Source of the DNA: Metaclostridioides mangenotii
GTDB taxonomy: Bacteria > Bacillota > Clostridia > Peptostreptococcales > Peptostreptococcaceae
Direction: 5' to 3'
Length of the DNA stretch: 64,000 nucleotides
NCBI RefSeq assembly: GCF_017873185.1
Contig: NZ_JAGGJX010000003.1
Span: 62,001 to 126,000 of the forward strand
The position numbers and the translations under genes are program-made. The notes beneath the pieces are model-generated. The model worked only from the letters and a program-made list of their open reading frames with translations. It was not told where the DNA came from and did no database searches. Numbering within the stretch: position 1 is the stretch's first letter; each line of letters opens with the position of its first letter. Shown in pieces: positions 44,846-53,165 of this stretch.

Positions 44846-46264
44846 TTATATATCACTAAACCAAGCCTTATTTAACCTAGAAATACAATCTGGGATATCT
44901 AAAATATCAATTTGACTAAAAGCTATAAATAAGGTGTTTTTAGGACAATGTTCTTTATTCTGCCAATATTGTATAGTTGGATAAACTATTATCTGTTCAT
45001 CTAACGCTTTTTTTATTAGCCAATCTTGACTATACTTTTTAGGAAATTCTAATATAAAATATAGCCCCGTTCCATTTTGATGTATTTTTATTTCACTATT
45101 CATATTTGTAATTTCATTAATAAATAGATCGAATCTCTTTTTAAATTTTAAACGTAATTTGCGAACATGTCGTTCATAAAAGCCGGTTTCAATAAATTTA
45201 CTTAGAATGTATTGGTCAACCCATGAAACGCTATTGTTATATTTATCAAAAGTCTGGTTATAAATATTCAATAAATGTCTTGGTAAAACAAAATAACCAA
45301 TACGAATTGATGGAGATAGCGTCTTTGAGAATGTTCCTAAATATATTACTTTATCGTTTTTGTCAATAGATTGCAATGATGGTATTGGGTTTGTATTATA
45401 TCCAAATTCACTATCGTAATCATCTTCAATAATGTACGTATTATTTATATAAGACCAATTAAGTAGTTCATAGCGTCTATTAATTGGCATTGTAGCTCCG
45501 GTTGGGAATTGATGCGAAGGTGTAATATATATAGCATTTAAATTTGAATTCTTATGATTCTCTAATTCAGATATTTTTAGACCTTTGTCATCAACTTCTA
45601 ATGCCTCTATTTTTAAATTATTGTTTTTAAATACAACTTTTGCACCATCATAACCTGGTTCTTCAAATCCAATAGTTCCTCCATCAGAAAATATAAGTTT
45701 ACAGATAATCTCTAAAGAATGTTGCAAACCTGAAGTAATTATAATTTGGTCTTCATTGCAGCATACTCCTCTCGAATTATTCAGGTAACTTACAAGTTGT
45801 TTTCTTAAAAGTATGTCACCTTTACCATCAATACATTTATTTATCTTACACATATTTTTTTCTGATAGTGCATCTAACATATATTTCTTCCATTGAATAG
45901 CTGGAAATAAATCATCTGTAAAGTCACCATAGGATAAATTATATAATATATTATTATCTTTTAAATTTTTTGATTCATATTTAAAGCTTTGATTACTTTC
46001 AGTATTTGTAATACTGAGATTAACTTCATTAATATCCTGGACAATAAAGCCAACCCCTTTTTTTGACTCAATGTAACCCTCTGCTGCAAGTTGAGAATAT
46101 GCATTATCTACAGTATTTCTACCAACACCTATTTCTTTTGATAACATACGACTACCTTTTAGAACATCTCCGGATTTCAGTTTTTTATTTAATATATCTG
46201 CCTGAAGCTTAGAATATATTTGTAAATAATATGGAGTTTTACTTTTTTTATCTATAAAAATCAT
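44846..46264 (-). CDS. MocR/PdxR-type regulator (GntR HTH plus aminotransferase domain)
   Basis: A 472-residue protein with AAAGGAG before ATG 46264. Residues 1-80 form a GntR winged helix (SRMLSKEIGVGRNTVDNAYS, QLAAEGYIESKKGVGFIV). Residues 105-472 are a class I aminotransferase fold with IITSGLQHSLEIICKLIF, YIEDDYDSEFGYN and the PLP Lys in LGTFSKTLSPSIRIGY. MocR proteins use PLP as a ligand. It is divergent from a PNPOx-fold protein gene, a common pairing, so it likely controls that gene in response to vitamin B6 or a related compound. A GTGTA-CTA-TACAC dyad lies between them. Confidence 0.9.
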   Translation of the reverse strand: MIFIDKKSKTPYYLQIYSKLQADILNKKLKSGDVLKGSRMLSKEIGVGRNTVDNAYSQLAAEGYIESKKGVGFIVQDINEVNLSITNTESNQSFKYESKNLKDNNILYNLSYGDFTDDLFPAIQWKKYMLDALSEKNMCKINKCIDGKGDILLRKQLVSYLNNSRGVCCNEDQIIITSGLQHSLEIICKLIFSDGGTIGFEEPGYDGAKVVFKNNNLKIEALEVDDKGLKISELENHKNSNLNAIYITPSHQFPTGATMPINRRYELLNWSYINNTYIIEDDYDSEFGYNTNPIPSLQSIDKNDKVIYLGTFSKTLSPSIRIGYFVLPRHLLNIYNQTFDKYNNSVSWVDQYILSKFIETGFYERHVRKLRLKFKKRFDLFINEITNMNSEIKIHQNGTGLYFILEFPKKYSQDWLIKKALDEQIIVYPTIQYWQNKEHCPKNTLFIAFSQIDILDIPDCISRLNKAWFSDI

Positions 46265-46391
46265 TCTTAATCTCCTTTGTGTGGCCCCTATATTTTCTGC
46301 ATTAGTGGATCTTGTTATAGGACCAGTGCAAGTATATACTAATATTTATAAAAAGACAACCATTTAGATTATCAAATAATTACATGATTTG

Positions 46392-46404
46392 GTGTACTAT
46401 ACAC
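46392..46404. promoter_or_regulatory. Dyad in the mocR/nim-like intergenic region
   Basis: GTGTA-CTA-TACAC is a perfect short dyad about 90 bases before the NimA-like gene. It could be an operator; only the symmetry supports this. Confidence 0.35.
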
Positions 46405-46492
46405 AAAAAGGTATGCAAGAGTATTACTAATATTTGTTATTATATTTCACTTTTTCTTTAAAATTAAAATAAAACATAAAGGAGATTACAAC

Positions 46493-46963
46493 ATGCAACA
46501 TAGAATGAAAGAACACCAACTAAATAAACAACAAATTGAAACCCTGCTAAATCGTATACAAACCGGTACAATAGCAACAATAAACATAGATTCTACACCT
46601 TATGTTATACCTGTACATTTTGTATATTTAAATGATAAGATATATATTCATGGACTTCCAAAAGGTCAGAAAATAGATAATATTAATTTTAACCATAATG
46701 TATGTTTTAATATTTATGAAATGTATGGAATAACTTTAGATAAAAACGGAAAAATTTGTGATACTAACACAATGTATGAAAGTGTTGTTATATCAGGAAC
46801 TGCTAAAATAATAGGGGATTTAAAAGTAAAGAGTGAAGTTTTAAATAAAATTATTACTAAATACACTCCTAATGTAACAAACTCTGAAATACCTGAAAAC
46901 ATGCTCAAAGGGACAGCTATTATAGAAATCAGAATAGATCAAATGGATGGTAAGTACTATTAA
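46493..46963 (+). CDS. PNPOx-fold flavoprotein, NimA-like
   Basis: A 156-residue protein with AAAGGAG before ATG. Split-barrel FMN pattern: IQTGTIATINIDSTPYVIPV, HFVYLNDKIYIHGLPKGQKI and a C-terminal GTAIIEIRIDQMDGKYY. This is the NimA/pyridoxamine-phosphate-oxidase-like family; Nim members reduce or shield against 5-nitroimidazoles, others have unknown substrates. Divergent from a MocR regulator. Resistance function cannot be assumed from sequence. Confidence 0.8.
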   Translation: MQHRMKEHQLNKQQIETLLNRIQTGTIATINIDSTPYVIPVHFVYLNDKIYIHGLPKGQKIDNINFNHNVCFNIYEMYGITLDKNGKICDTNTMYESVVISGTAKIIGDLKVKSEVLNKIITKYTPNVTNSEIPENMLKGTAIIEIRIDQMDGKYY

Positions 46964-47003
46964 AGTGAACCCTAAAAATTAGATTTTTAGGGTTCACTTT
47001 TAG
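46963..47003. terminator. Bidirectional terminator
   Basis: AAAGTGAACCCTAAAAA-TTAGA-TTTTTAGGGTTCACTTT is a 17-bp perfect stem starting on the stop codon of the NimA-like gene. Confidence 0.85.
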
Positions 47004-47050
47004 GATTCACTTAATAATTGCTGCCATGATTTTTCTCAAACAATATTTTA

Positions 47051-47335
47051 TTATAAAACTTTAGAGTAAAAATTCGTGATTTTTTCTGTACTTAATTCTA
47101 CTATTTGCGGAACGTAAAATTTAAAATGATCTGCTTGTGAATGTTTATCTAGACACTCTTGATTCTTCCATTCTTCTAAAATCACAATCTGGTTTTTATC
47201 ATTATTATCTTGATAAACTTCATAACTTACGCAACCAGCTTCTTTTCTTGTTTCAGCCACTAGTTTTTCACATAATTGCAAAGCCTTTTCAAATTCATCT
47301 TCTTTTATAAAGAATTTTGCTATTATCTTTACCAT
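47051..47335 (-). CDS. Antibiotic-biosynthesis monooxygenase (ABM) domain protein
   Basis: A 94-residue ferredoxin-like alpha/beta protein with AGGGAGGTAGATATT before ATG. Family segments are IIAKFFIKEDEFEKALQLCE, ETRKEAGCVSYEVYQDN and IVILEEWKNQECLDKHSQAD. YgiN-type members act on quinols or dispose of reactive small molecules; no cofactor is needed. It stands alone. Confidence 0.82.
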   Translation of the reverse strand: MVKIIAKFFIKEDEFEKALQLCEKLVAETRKEAGCVSYEVYQDNNDKNQIVILEEWKNQECLDKHSQADHFKFYVPQIVELSTEKITNFYSKVL

Positions 47336-47567
47336 AATATCTACCTCCCTAAAATGTTTTTCATTTTAAAAACACCTTGTATTTAAGCAGAGTTTCATAC
47401 TTATAATACCCAGTATTTTCATTAGTTTATTAAGAATATTATACTTTTAACTATTTGTATAATCAACAAAATGAAATTTTTGTACCACAATTTACCTTAG
47501 GTTTAAAATATTTCAGTTTTATTAAAGAATAGCATTTGGGGAGTATTGGATTTATGCATTTTGGTTA

Positions 47568-47657
47568 TATCCTATTAAATATACCGGAAATAAACAAACG
47601 GAGTGATTGAAGAATCAATTGCTCTATTCGTTTATTTCCGGTATATTTAATAGGATA
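47568..47657. repeat. 90-bp inverted repeat upstream of the amidohydrolase gene
   Basis: The arms from 47568 (TATCCTATTAAATATACCGG) and ending 47657 are perfectly complementary over 28 bases, with partial pairing inside and an inner TGATT-GAAG-AATCA hairpin. It ends 37 bases before the start codon, so it would be a long hairpin in the 5' leader, a leftover terminator, or a miniature inverted-repeat element. No ORF lies in it. Confidence 0.75.
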
Positions 47658-47693
47658 GATTATATAAAATTAGGGTCTGGAGGATGATGAGTA

Positions 47694-48905
47694 ATGAGTT
47701 GGATAAAAAATGTATTAGTGGAAACAAGTCTAGAGGAAGTATCTCAAAATAACATCATAACAAAGACAGAGCAAGTGTGTTTGTTGGTTCAAGATGGAAT
47801 TATAAAAGAAATCACTGATGTTTTACCTAATGATGCAGAAGATGTTGTAGATGCAAAAGGATATTTAGCGGTACCATCCTTGTCAGATAATCATATTCAC
47901 TTGGATAAAGGGCATTATGGCGGTAAATGGCATGCTGTTGTTCCTATGAATAGTGTCGCAGAAAGAATTGTAGAAGAGCGAGGGTTTTTACAGGATTTTT
48001 TAGTTGATACACCACAAAAGGCGCAGGCTCTAATTGATTTAATTACAAGCAAAGGTGCAACTTACTTAAAGGTACAAGTCAATGTTGATCCTGTTATTGG
48101 ATTAGATAATTTAGATGTGATTAAAAAAGTTCTTAAAAAGAATATACATAAATTAGATTATGAAATCGTAATTTTTCCTCAGCATGGGTTATTAGATACC
48201 GAAAAACTAGGTCTACTAAGTAAAGCTTTAGAAGATAATGCTGTTACCGTTTTAGGAGCTTTAGACCCAGCTACTATTGATGGAGACATTGAAAAATCTT
48301 TAAAGACTACATTTGATTTAGCAATGAAATATCAGAAGGAAGTTGATATACATTTACATGATCAAGGAAGTTTAGGGATTTACGAAATAAATCGTATTAT
48401 TGATTATACTTTAGAATCAAATATGCAGGGTAAGGTACAGATAAGCCATGCACTGGCATTAGCAGATATATTTGGCGATGAATTAGAGAATATTATTAAT
48501 CGTTTGAAAGAGGCGGATATAGTTATCAATACGACTGTTCCAATTGATACAAAGGCATTATCTATTCCTGCACTAAGAAAGCATGGGATAAAAGTTAATG
48601 TTGTTAATGACAATATCAATGATCACTGGAGCCCATTTGGTACAGGCGACTTAATTCAACGCGCTAGTCGAGCAGCAGAGGTATTTTCTTTAACTGATGA
48701 AGTTTCATTATCAAGTGTTTTAGGGCTTGTTACAAACGGCGTTACTCCACTTGATACTAAAGGCAAGAAGGTATGGCCAAAAGTTGGCGATAAAGCAAAT
48801 ATTTTATTCGCAAAGGCTGAATCTTCTGCCCATTTAATAGGAAGAGTTTGTGAGGATAGAGTTGTTCTATTTAAAGGAAAGTTTGTTTCAGGTGAATTCA
48901 AATAA
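47694..48905 (+). CDS. Cytosine-deaminase-like amidohydrolase
   Basis: A 403-residue metal-dependent hydrolase. The first metal motif is PSLSDNHIHLDKGHYGG (HxH), then KVQVNVDPVIGLDNLD, VDIHLHDQGSLGIYEI (third His), KVQISHALAL (fourth His) and VNVVNDNINDHWSPFG (catalytic Asp region). This follows the CodA-like subgroup that deaminates cytosine, isoguanine or related rings. Adenine deaminase lies 1 kb downstream, which points to nucleobase salvage, but the exact substrate is open. A long hairpin precedes it. Confidence 0.8.
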   Translation: MSWIKNVLVETSLEEVSQNNIITKTEQVCLLVQDGIIKEITDVLPNDAEDVVDAKGYLAVPSLSDNHIHLDKGHYGGKWHAVVPMNSVAERIVEERGFLQDFLVDTPQKAQALIDLITSKGATYLKVQVNVDPVIGLDNLDVIKKVLKKNIHKLDYEIVIFPQHGLLDTEKLGLLSKALEDNAVTVLGALDPATIDGDIEKSLKTTFDLAMKYQKEVDIHLHDQGSLGIYEINRIIDYTLESNMQGKVQISHALALADIFGDELENIINRLKEADIVINTTVPIDTKALSIPALRKHGIKVNVVNDNINDHWSPFGTGDLIQRASRAAEVFSLTDEVSLSSVLGLVTNGVTPLDTKGKKVWPKVGDKANILFAKAESSAHLIGRVCEDRVVLFKGKFVSGEFK

Positions 48906-48917
48906 ATAAAGCTTTAG

Positions 48918-49211
48918 GAGATTGATAGACCTAAAGTTGTTCCAGATGGATGTGTAAACTTTGCTTTTATTGGTCAGTTTTCTGATACAGTAAGGGATAC
49001 TGTATTTACTACAGAATATTCAGTAAGAACAGCTATGGAGGCGGTTTATACATTACTGGATGTAGTCCGTGGAGTACCAGAGGTTTTTGGTTCTTGTTAT
49101 GATATTCGTGTACTCTTGGATTCGACTTCAAAGATGATGGATGGTAAAAAGCTTATTGATATGAAGCTTCCACTGTTAGCTTTTACATTATGTTATGAAA
49201 ATAGAGATTAG
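48918..49211 (+). pseudogene. Oleate hydratase 3' remnant
   Basis: The frame reads [40 protein letters not shown] and [20 protein letters not shown], ending TAG 49209-49211. This matches the last ~100 codons of the intact gene at 25980 (VNFAFLGQFAETLDDPGRDT) at a distance suggesting an old second gene rather than a fresh copy. The 5' four fifths are gone. Confidence 0.8.
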
Positions 49212-49343
49212 ATATAAATGTATAGATTTTTTCGATTTAATAATACATTTGTATCTAAAAAATACATACAGTAATTTCCATTAATCAATATATTGTTACA
49301 TTAATAGTGATATAATTAAGAAAAAGCAAGGGGGTATTTTCAG

Positions 49344-49691
49344 ATGATAAATTATGATGAAGAATACGAGATAGTAGCAAAAAACGGTGAGCTATTAGGT
49401 GAACAAAGCCCAGCAGTCATGAGAAAATTTAAAGGTATAGCTGGAGAAGTACTAAAAGATAATAAATTAAGCTTAAAAACTAAAGAACTAGTGGCTGTAG
49501 GAATTGCGATATCTGTTAGATGCGATGCGTGTATTCTATCACATGTTAGAAATGCTATAAGTGCTGGAGTAACAATGGAAGAGCTTGCAGAAACAGTTGA
49601 AGTAGCTATCTTAATGGGCGGCGGACCTTCAACAGCTTACGGAGCGAAAGCCCTTTCAATAGCAGAACATCTTTTTAATGAGAAAAAATAA
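49344..49691 (+). CDS. Carboxymuconolactone decarboxylase/AhpD-like protein
   Basis: A 115-residue protein with GGGGGTATTTTCAG before ATG. It has the CMD/AhpD helix motif LVAVGIAISVRCDACILSHV with a CxxC pair followed by His (CDACILSHV). AhpD-type proteins use this pair as a peroxidase or disulfide reductase centre; others in the family are isomerases or decarboxylases. Stands between two purine/pyrimidine enzymes without clear link. A strong terminator follows. Confidence 0.85.
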   Translation: MINYDEEYEIVAKNGELLGEQSPAVMRKFKGIAGEVLKDNKLSLKTKELVAVGIAISVRCDACILSHVRNAISAGVTMEELAETVEVAILMGGGPSTAYGAKALSIAEHLFNEKK

Positions 49692-49704
49692 AAAATTATA
49701 TAGA

Positions 49705-49746
49705 AAAGTGGTAAAGAATTGTATAGATTCTTTACCACTTTTATTA
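49705..49746 (+). terminator. Terminator after the AhpD-like gene
   Basis: GTGGTAAAGAAT and ATTCTTTACCAC form a 12-bp perfect stem followed by TTTTATT. Confidence 0.85.
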
Positions 49747-49898
49747 TGTATAAATTAATATTACGATAAACCTCTTTATAAGTAATCAATAATATCAATA
49801 CATAAAATTATAAAAGCAATTTGATAATGTAATATTTTGTCAGATATATTATAATTAAGATGGATAGTATAAATTTAGAAAATAAGAGGAGGAAAATA

Positions 49899-51695
49899 AT
49901 GTTTAACATGTTTAAAAATCAACCTCTTTGGGAAGTATCTCAAAGCTTATCTGCAATTGCAATGGGAATGCAAAGTGCAGATATTGTAATCAGAGATGGA
50001 AAACTGATTAATGTTTGTACAAAAGAAGTAATAGATAATATAGATGTCGCTATCAAAAATAGTAGAATAGTCTTAGTTGGTGATGCAGACCACTGCATAG
50101 GAGAAGATACAAAGGTAATAGAAGCAAATGGAAGATACATATCGCCGGGGTTTTTAGATGGGCATATTCATGTTGAGTCATCAATGATGAGTGTAAGTGA
50201 ATACGCAAAAGCTGTAGTTCCACATGGTACTATAGGAATCTACATGGACCCACACGAAATTTGTAATGTACTAGGAATGGACGGCGTTAATTATATGATA
50301 GAGGATGGGAAACGTACACCTCTTAAAAACATGGTTACAATGCCATCTTGTGTTCCTGCGGTTCCGGGGTTTGAAGACTCTGGAGCATTTATAGGGCCAA
50401 AAGATGTAGCAGACAGTATGAAATGGGATAGCATGGTTGGGCTAGGAGAAATGATGAACTTCCCTGGCATAATCAACAGCAGTGACCACGCCCATCAAAT
50501 TGTAGGAGAAACACTTAAAGCAAATAAAACAGTTACAGGGCACTGGTCTATTCCAGATACAGGAAAAGCATTAAGCGCTTATATTGCAAGTGGCGTACGT
50601 GCATGTCATGAGTCTACAAGCAAGGAAGAAGCATTAGCTAAAATGAGACTTGGAATGTACGCTCAGTTTAGAGAGGGCAGTGCTTGGCATGACTTAGTTG
50701 AGGTAGCTAAAAGTATCACAGAGGAAGATATTGATACTCGTTTTGCAATGCTTGTATCTGATGATACACATCCGCACACCTTAGTAGAAAAAGGTCATAT
50801 GGATCATATAGTTAGAAGAGCCGTTGAGGAAGGTATAGATCCAATCACTGCAATTCAAATGGTATCACTAAATTGTGCTCAGGCATTCCATATGGATCAA
50901 GATTTAGGATCAGTAACACCAGGAAAATGTGCAGATATATTAATTATAGACAATCTTGATGATTTAAACGTTGAAGAAGTCATAATAGATGGGAATTTAG
51001 TAGCAAAAAACGGTAAGATGTGTATTGAGATAGAAAAATATGAATTTCCTAGGGAAGCTCTAAACACAATGCACATAAAGGAAACAATTACACCAGAATC
51101 ATTTAAAATAGAGACTAAAAAGGAAGATAGTGCAGAAGTTCGCGTTATAGAGATATCACCATTAAAAGTAAATACTCATGAAAGACATATTAAAGTTCCT
51201 GTAAAAAATGGTTTAATTCAAGCAGATCCGAGTAATGATGTATTAAAAGCTGTTGTATTTGAGCGTCACCATTACACTGGAACTAAGGCATTTGGATTTA
51301 TCAAAGGGTTCCATATAAAAGAAGGGGCTATGGCATCTACAGTAGCACATGATGCACATAATTTACTTGTTATAGGGACTAATGACGAGGATATGTCAAT
51401 CGTAGCAAATGCACTTAATGAGTGTGGAGGAGGAATGGCTGTAGCTAAGGGTGGAAAACTTATAGGATTGCTGCCTCTTCCAATTGCAGGACTTATGAAT
51501 GATAAATCAGCTGAAGAGATGTCAAAATTTGTAGAAAATATAAGTAGAGCTTGGGAGTCAATAGGATGTGATATAGCTTCACCTTACATGACTATGGCAG
51601 GAATACCTTTAGCTTGTATACCAGAGATCCGTCTTACAAATAGAGGGTTAGTTGACTGTACAACATTCAAACTTGTACCCTTAGAAGTTGAGTAA
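49899..51695 (+). CDS. ade: Adenine deaminase
   Basis: Start ATG 49899 follows AGGAGGAAAATA; an upstream ATG at 49860 has no site. The 598-residue product has the AdeC motifs: ISPGFLDGHIHVESSMMSVS (HxH), GIYMDPHEICNVLGMDG, MPSCVPAVPGFEDSG, TVTGHWSIPDTGKAL, GVRACHESTSKEEAL (metal Glu) and AMLVSDDTHPHTL (catalytic Asp). The C-terminal AdeC-specific half is complete (FVENISRAWESIGCDIASPY). It converts adenine to hypoxanthine and ammonia for purine salvage or nitrogen supply. No purine riboswitch was seen upstream. Confidence 0.93.
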   Translation: MFNMFKNQPLWEVSQSLSAIAMGMQSADIVIRDGKLINVCTKEVIDNIDVAIKNSRIVLVGDADHCIGEDTKVIEANGRYISPGFLDGHIHVESSMMSVSEYAKAVVPHGTIGIYMDPHEICNVLGMDGVNYMIEDGKRTPLKNMVTMPSCVPAVPGFEDSGAFIGPKDVADSMKWDSMVGLGEMMNFPGIINSSDHAHQIVGETLKANKTVTGHWSIPDTGKALSAYIASGVRACHESTSKEEALAKMRLGMYAQFREGSAWHDLVEVAKSITEEDIDTRFAMLVSDDTHPHTLVEKGHMDHIVRRAVEEGIDPITAIQMVSLNCAQAFHMDQDLGSVTPGKCADILIIDNLDDLNVEEVIIDGNLVAKNGKMCIEIEKYEFPREALNTMHIKETITPESFKIETKKEDSAEVRVIEISPLKVNTHERHIKVPVKNGLIQADPSNDVLKAVVFERHHYTGTKAFGFIKGFHIKEGAMASTVAHDAHNLLVIGTNDEDMSIVANALNECGGGMAVAKGGKLIGLLPLPIAGLMNDKSAEEMSKFVENISRAWESIGCDIASPYMTMAGIPLACIPEIRLTNRGLVDCTTFKLVPLEVE

Positions 51696-51726
51696 AATAG
51701 CAAATTTAATAAAATCTATATAAATT

Positions 51727-51767
51727 AAAGCAGTAAGGGGTTTTAAATCTTTACTGCTTTTATTTTA
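51727..51767 (+). terminator. Terminator after ade
   Basis: AAAGCAGTAA and TTACTGCTTT enclose a 14-base loop and are followed by TATTTT. Confidence 0.8.
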
Positions 51768-51875
51768 TAATAATTATATATTGAGATTAGATGACAATAA
51801 AGTTTGCACAAATTTACGACCATTAGAATAGTCTGTTAATGAGATAATGATAATTTTATTGATGGAGGTATTACT

Positions 51876-52688
51876 TTGGGATATTATGTTAGAGTACAAC
51901 CTAATGTAAAAATTTATGTAGAGGATCTTAATCCTTGCGGAAGAAAAGTCATCTTGTTTTTACATGGATGGCCGGGTAGTCACAAACTATTTGAGTATCA
52001 ATTCGATCAGTTATCAAAAATGGGATATAGGTGTATAGGGATTGACACTAGAGGATTTGGATATTCAGATAAGCCTTATGACGGTTACAATTATAATCGA
52101 TTATCGGATGATGTTAGATGTGTAGTTAATGAATTAGGTATAAAGAACTTTATACTTGCAGGACATTCTACGGGTGGGGCTATAGCTATTAGATATATGG
52201 CTAGACATAAAGGGCATGGGGTAGCGAAACTTGCTCTTTTTGCAGCAGCAGCACCTAGTCTTATAAAGCGTCCTAATTTCCCATATGGTTCAAATAAAGA
52301 AGACATAATTAATATTATCCAAGGAACATATTCAGATAGACCTAAAATGCTGAGGGATTTTGGAGATATTTTCTTCTTTCAACATACAACGCAACCTTTC
52401 TCGGAGTGGTTTCTTCAACTCGGTTTTCAGGCAGCAGGATGGGCTACTGCGGAAATTGCAAAGATGTGGATTGAAGAAGTTCTATTTAATGATTTAGGGG
52501 AAATAAGAGTACCAACATTAATTATACATGGAATTCATGATAAAGTTGTTCCTTTTCAATTAGGGGAAGTACAAAATCAGTGTATTAAAAATTCAAGGTT
52601 AGTACCATTTATATTCAGTGGTCACGGTTCGTTTTACGATCAAAAAGATGACTTTAATATGGAACTTATGAGATTTATTGAAGAGTAA
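51876..52688 (+). CDS. Alpha/beta hydrolase
   Basis: A 270-residue enzyme starting at TTG 51876 (GGAGG upstream). The oxyanion motif is LFLHGWPGSHKLF, the nucleophile elbow is LAGHSTGGAIAIRY (Ser), the acid lies in IIHGIHDKVVP (Asp) and the base in FIFSGHGSFY (His). The pattern is of the haloperoxidase-like/haloalkane dehalogenase-like group. No signal peptide, so cytoplasmic. The substrate cannot be told. A terminator follows. Confidence 0.85.
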   Translation: MGYYVRVQPNVKIYVEDLNPCGRKVILFLHGWPGSHKLFEYQFDQLSKMGYRCIGIDTRGFGYSDKPYDGYNYNRLSDDVRCVVNELGIKNFILAGHSTGGAIAIRYMARHKGHGVAKLALFAAAAPSLIKRPNFPYGSNKEDIINIIQGTYSDRPKMLRDFGDIFFFQHTTQPFSEWFLQLGFQAAGWATAEIAKMWIEEVLFNDLGEIRVPTLIIHGIHDKVVPFQLGEVQNQCIKNSRLVPFIFSGHGSFYDQKDDFNMELMRFIEE

Positions 52689-52766
52689 TGGGCTGTTCAT
52701 AGTTAATTGAAAAGTTATCAAAATAAATGATAAACCCATATAAATAAAATATGATATATAAATAAG

Positions 52767-52800
52767 AAAAAAGGTCATATAAATACTATGGCCTTTTTGT
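52767..52800 (+). terminator. Terminator after the hydrolase
   Basis: AAAAAAGGTCATA and TATGGCCTTTTT pair with one mismatch, followed by GTCTG. Confidence 0.7.
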
Positions 52801-53165
52801 CTGTTTATTTAAATTATTATTTTATAGGCTTACACATAATTCACGATTCACTCTATTAATCTGAGTTATTTGAAATCAATATTTTAATTTTTCAAGAATA
52901 TGTAAGTAATTACTTTAAAACCAAAGAATTTATAGATATATACATAAATTATATATTTTTACAAAAAATAAATAAGTGAGCTGTATAAAATATCTATATC
53001 ATATATATACAGATTGCCTTATTAATTTTTAATTTATAAATAGAATGAATATTGTGTGTATTATAAATGTATATTATTTATTATGATATACTTGGTATAC
53101 ATAAATGGGAAGATTGAATGATTTATGAAAATACCTTGTTGTATAGTAAAAAAGGAGGTGGGTAA
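52801..53165. other. AT-rich leader of lytS
   Basis: No gene is seen in 365 bases. There are several A/T runs and a good AAAAAAGGAGGTGGG ribosome site just before lytS. Confidence 0.4.

Noticed and set aside
49750-49898. Purine riboswitch before adenine deaminase
   Set aside because: The conserved core and three-way junction sequences are absent; only AT-rich leader is seen.
52895-52950. Possible fifth endolysin tail (TGTAAGTAATTACTTTAAAA)
   Set aside because: Only about ten residues could match, and neither WL..RK nor the terminator follows.
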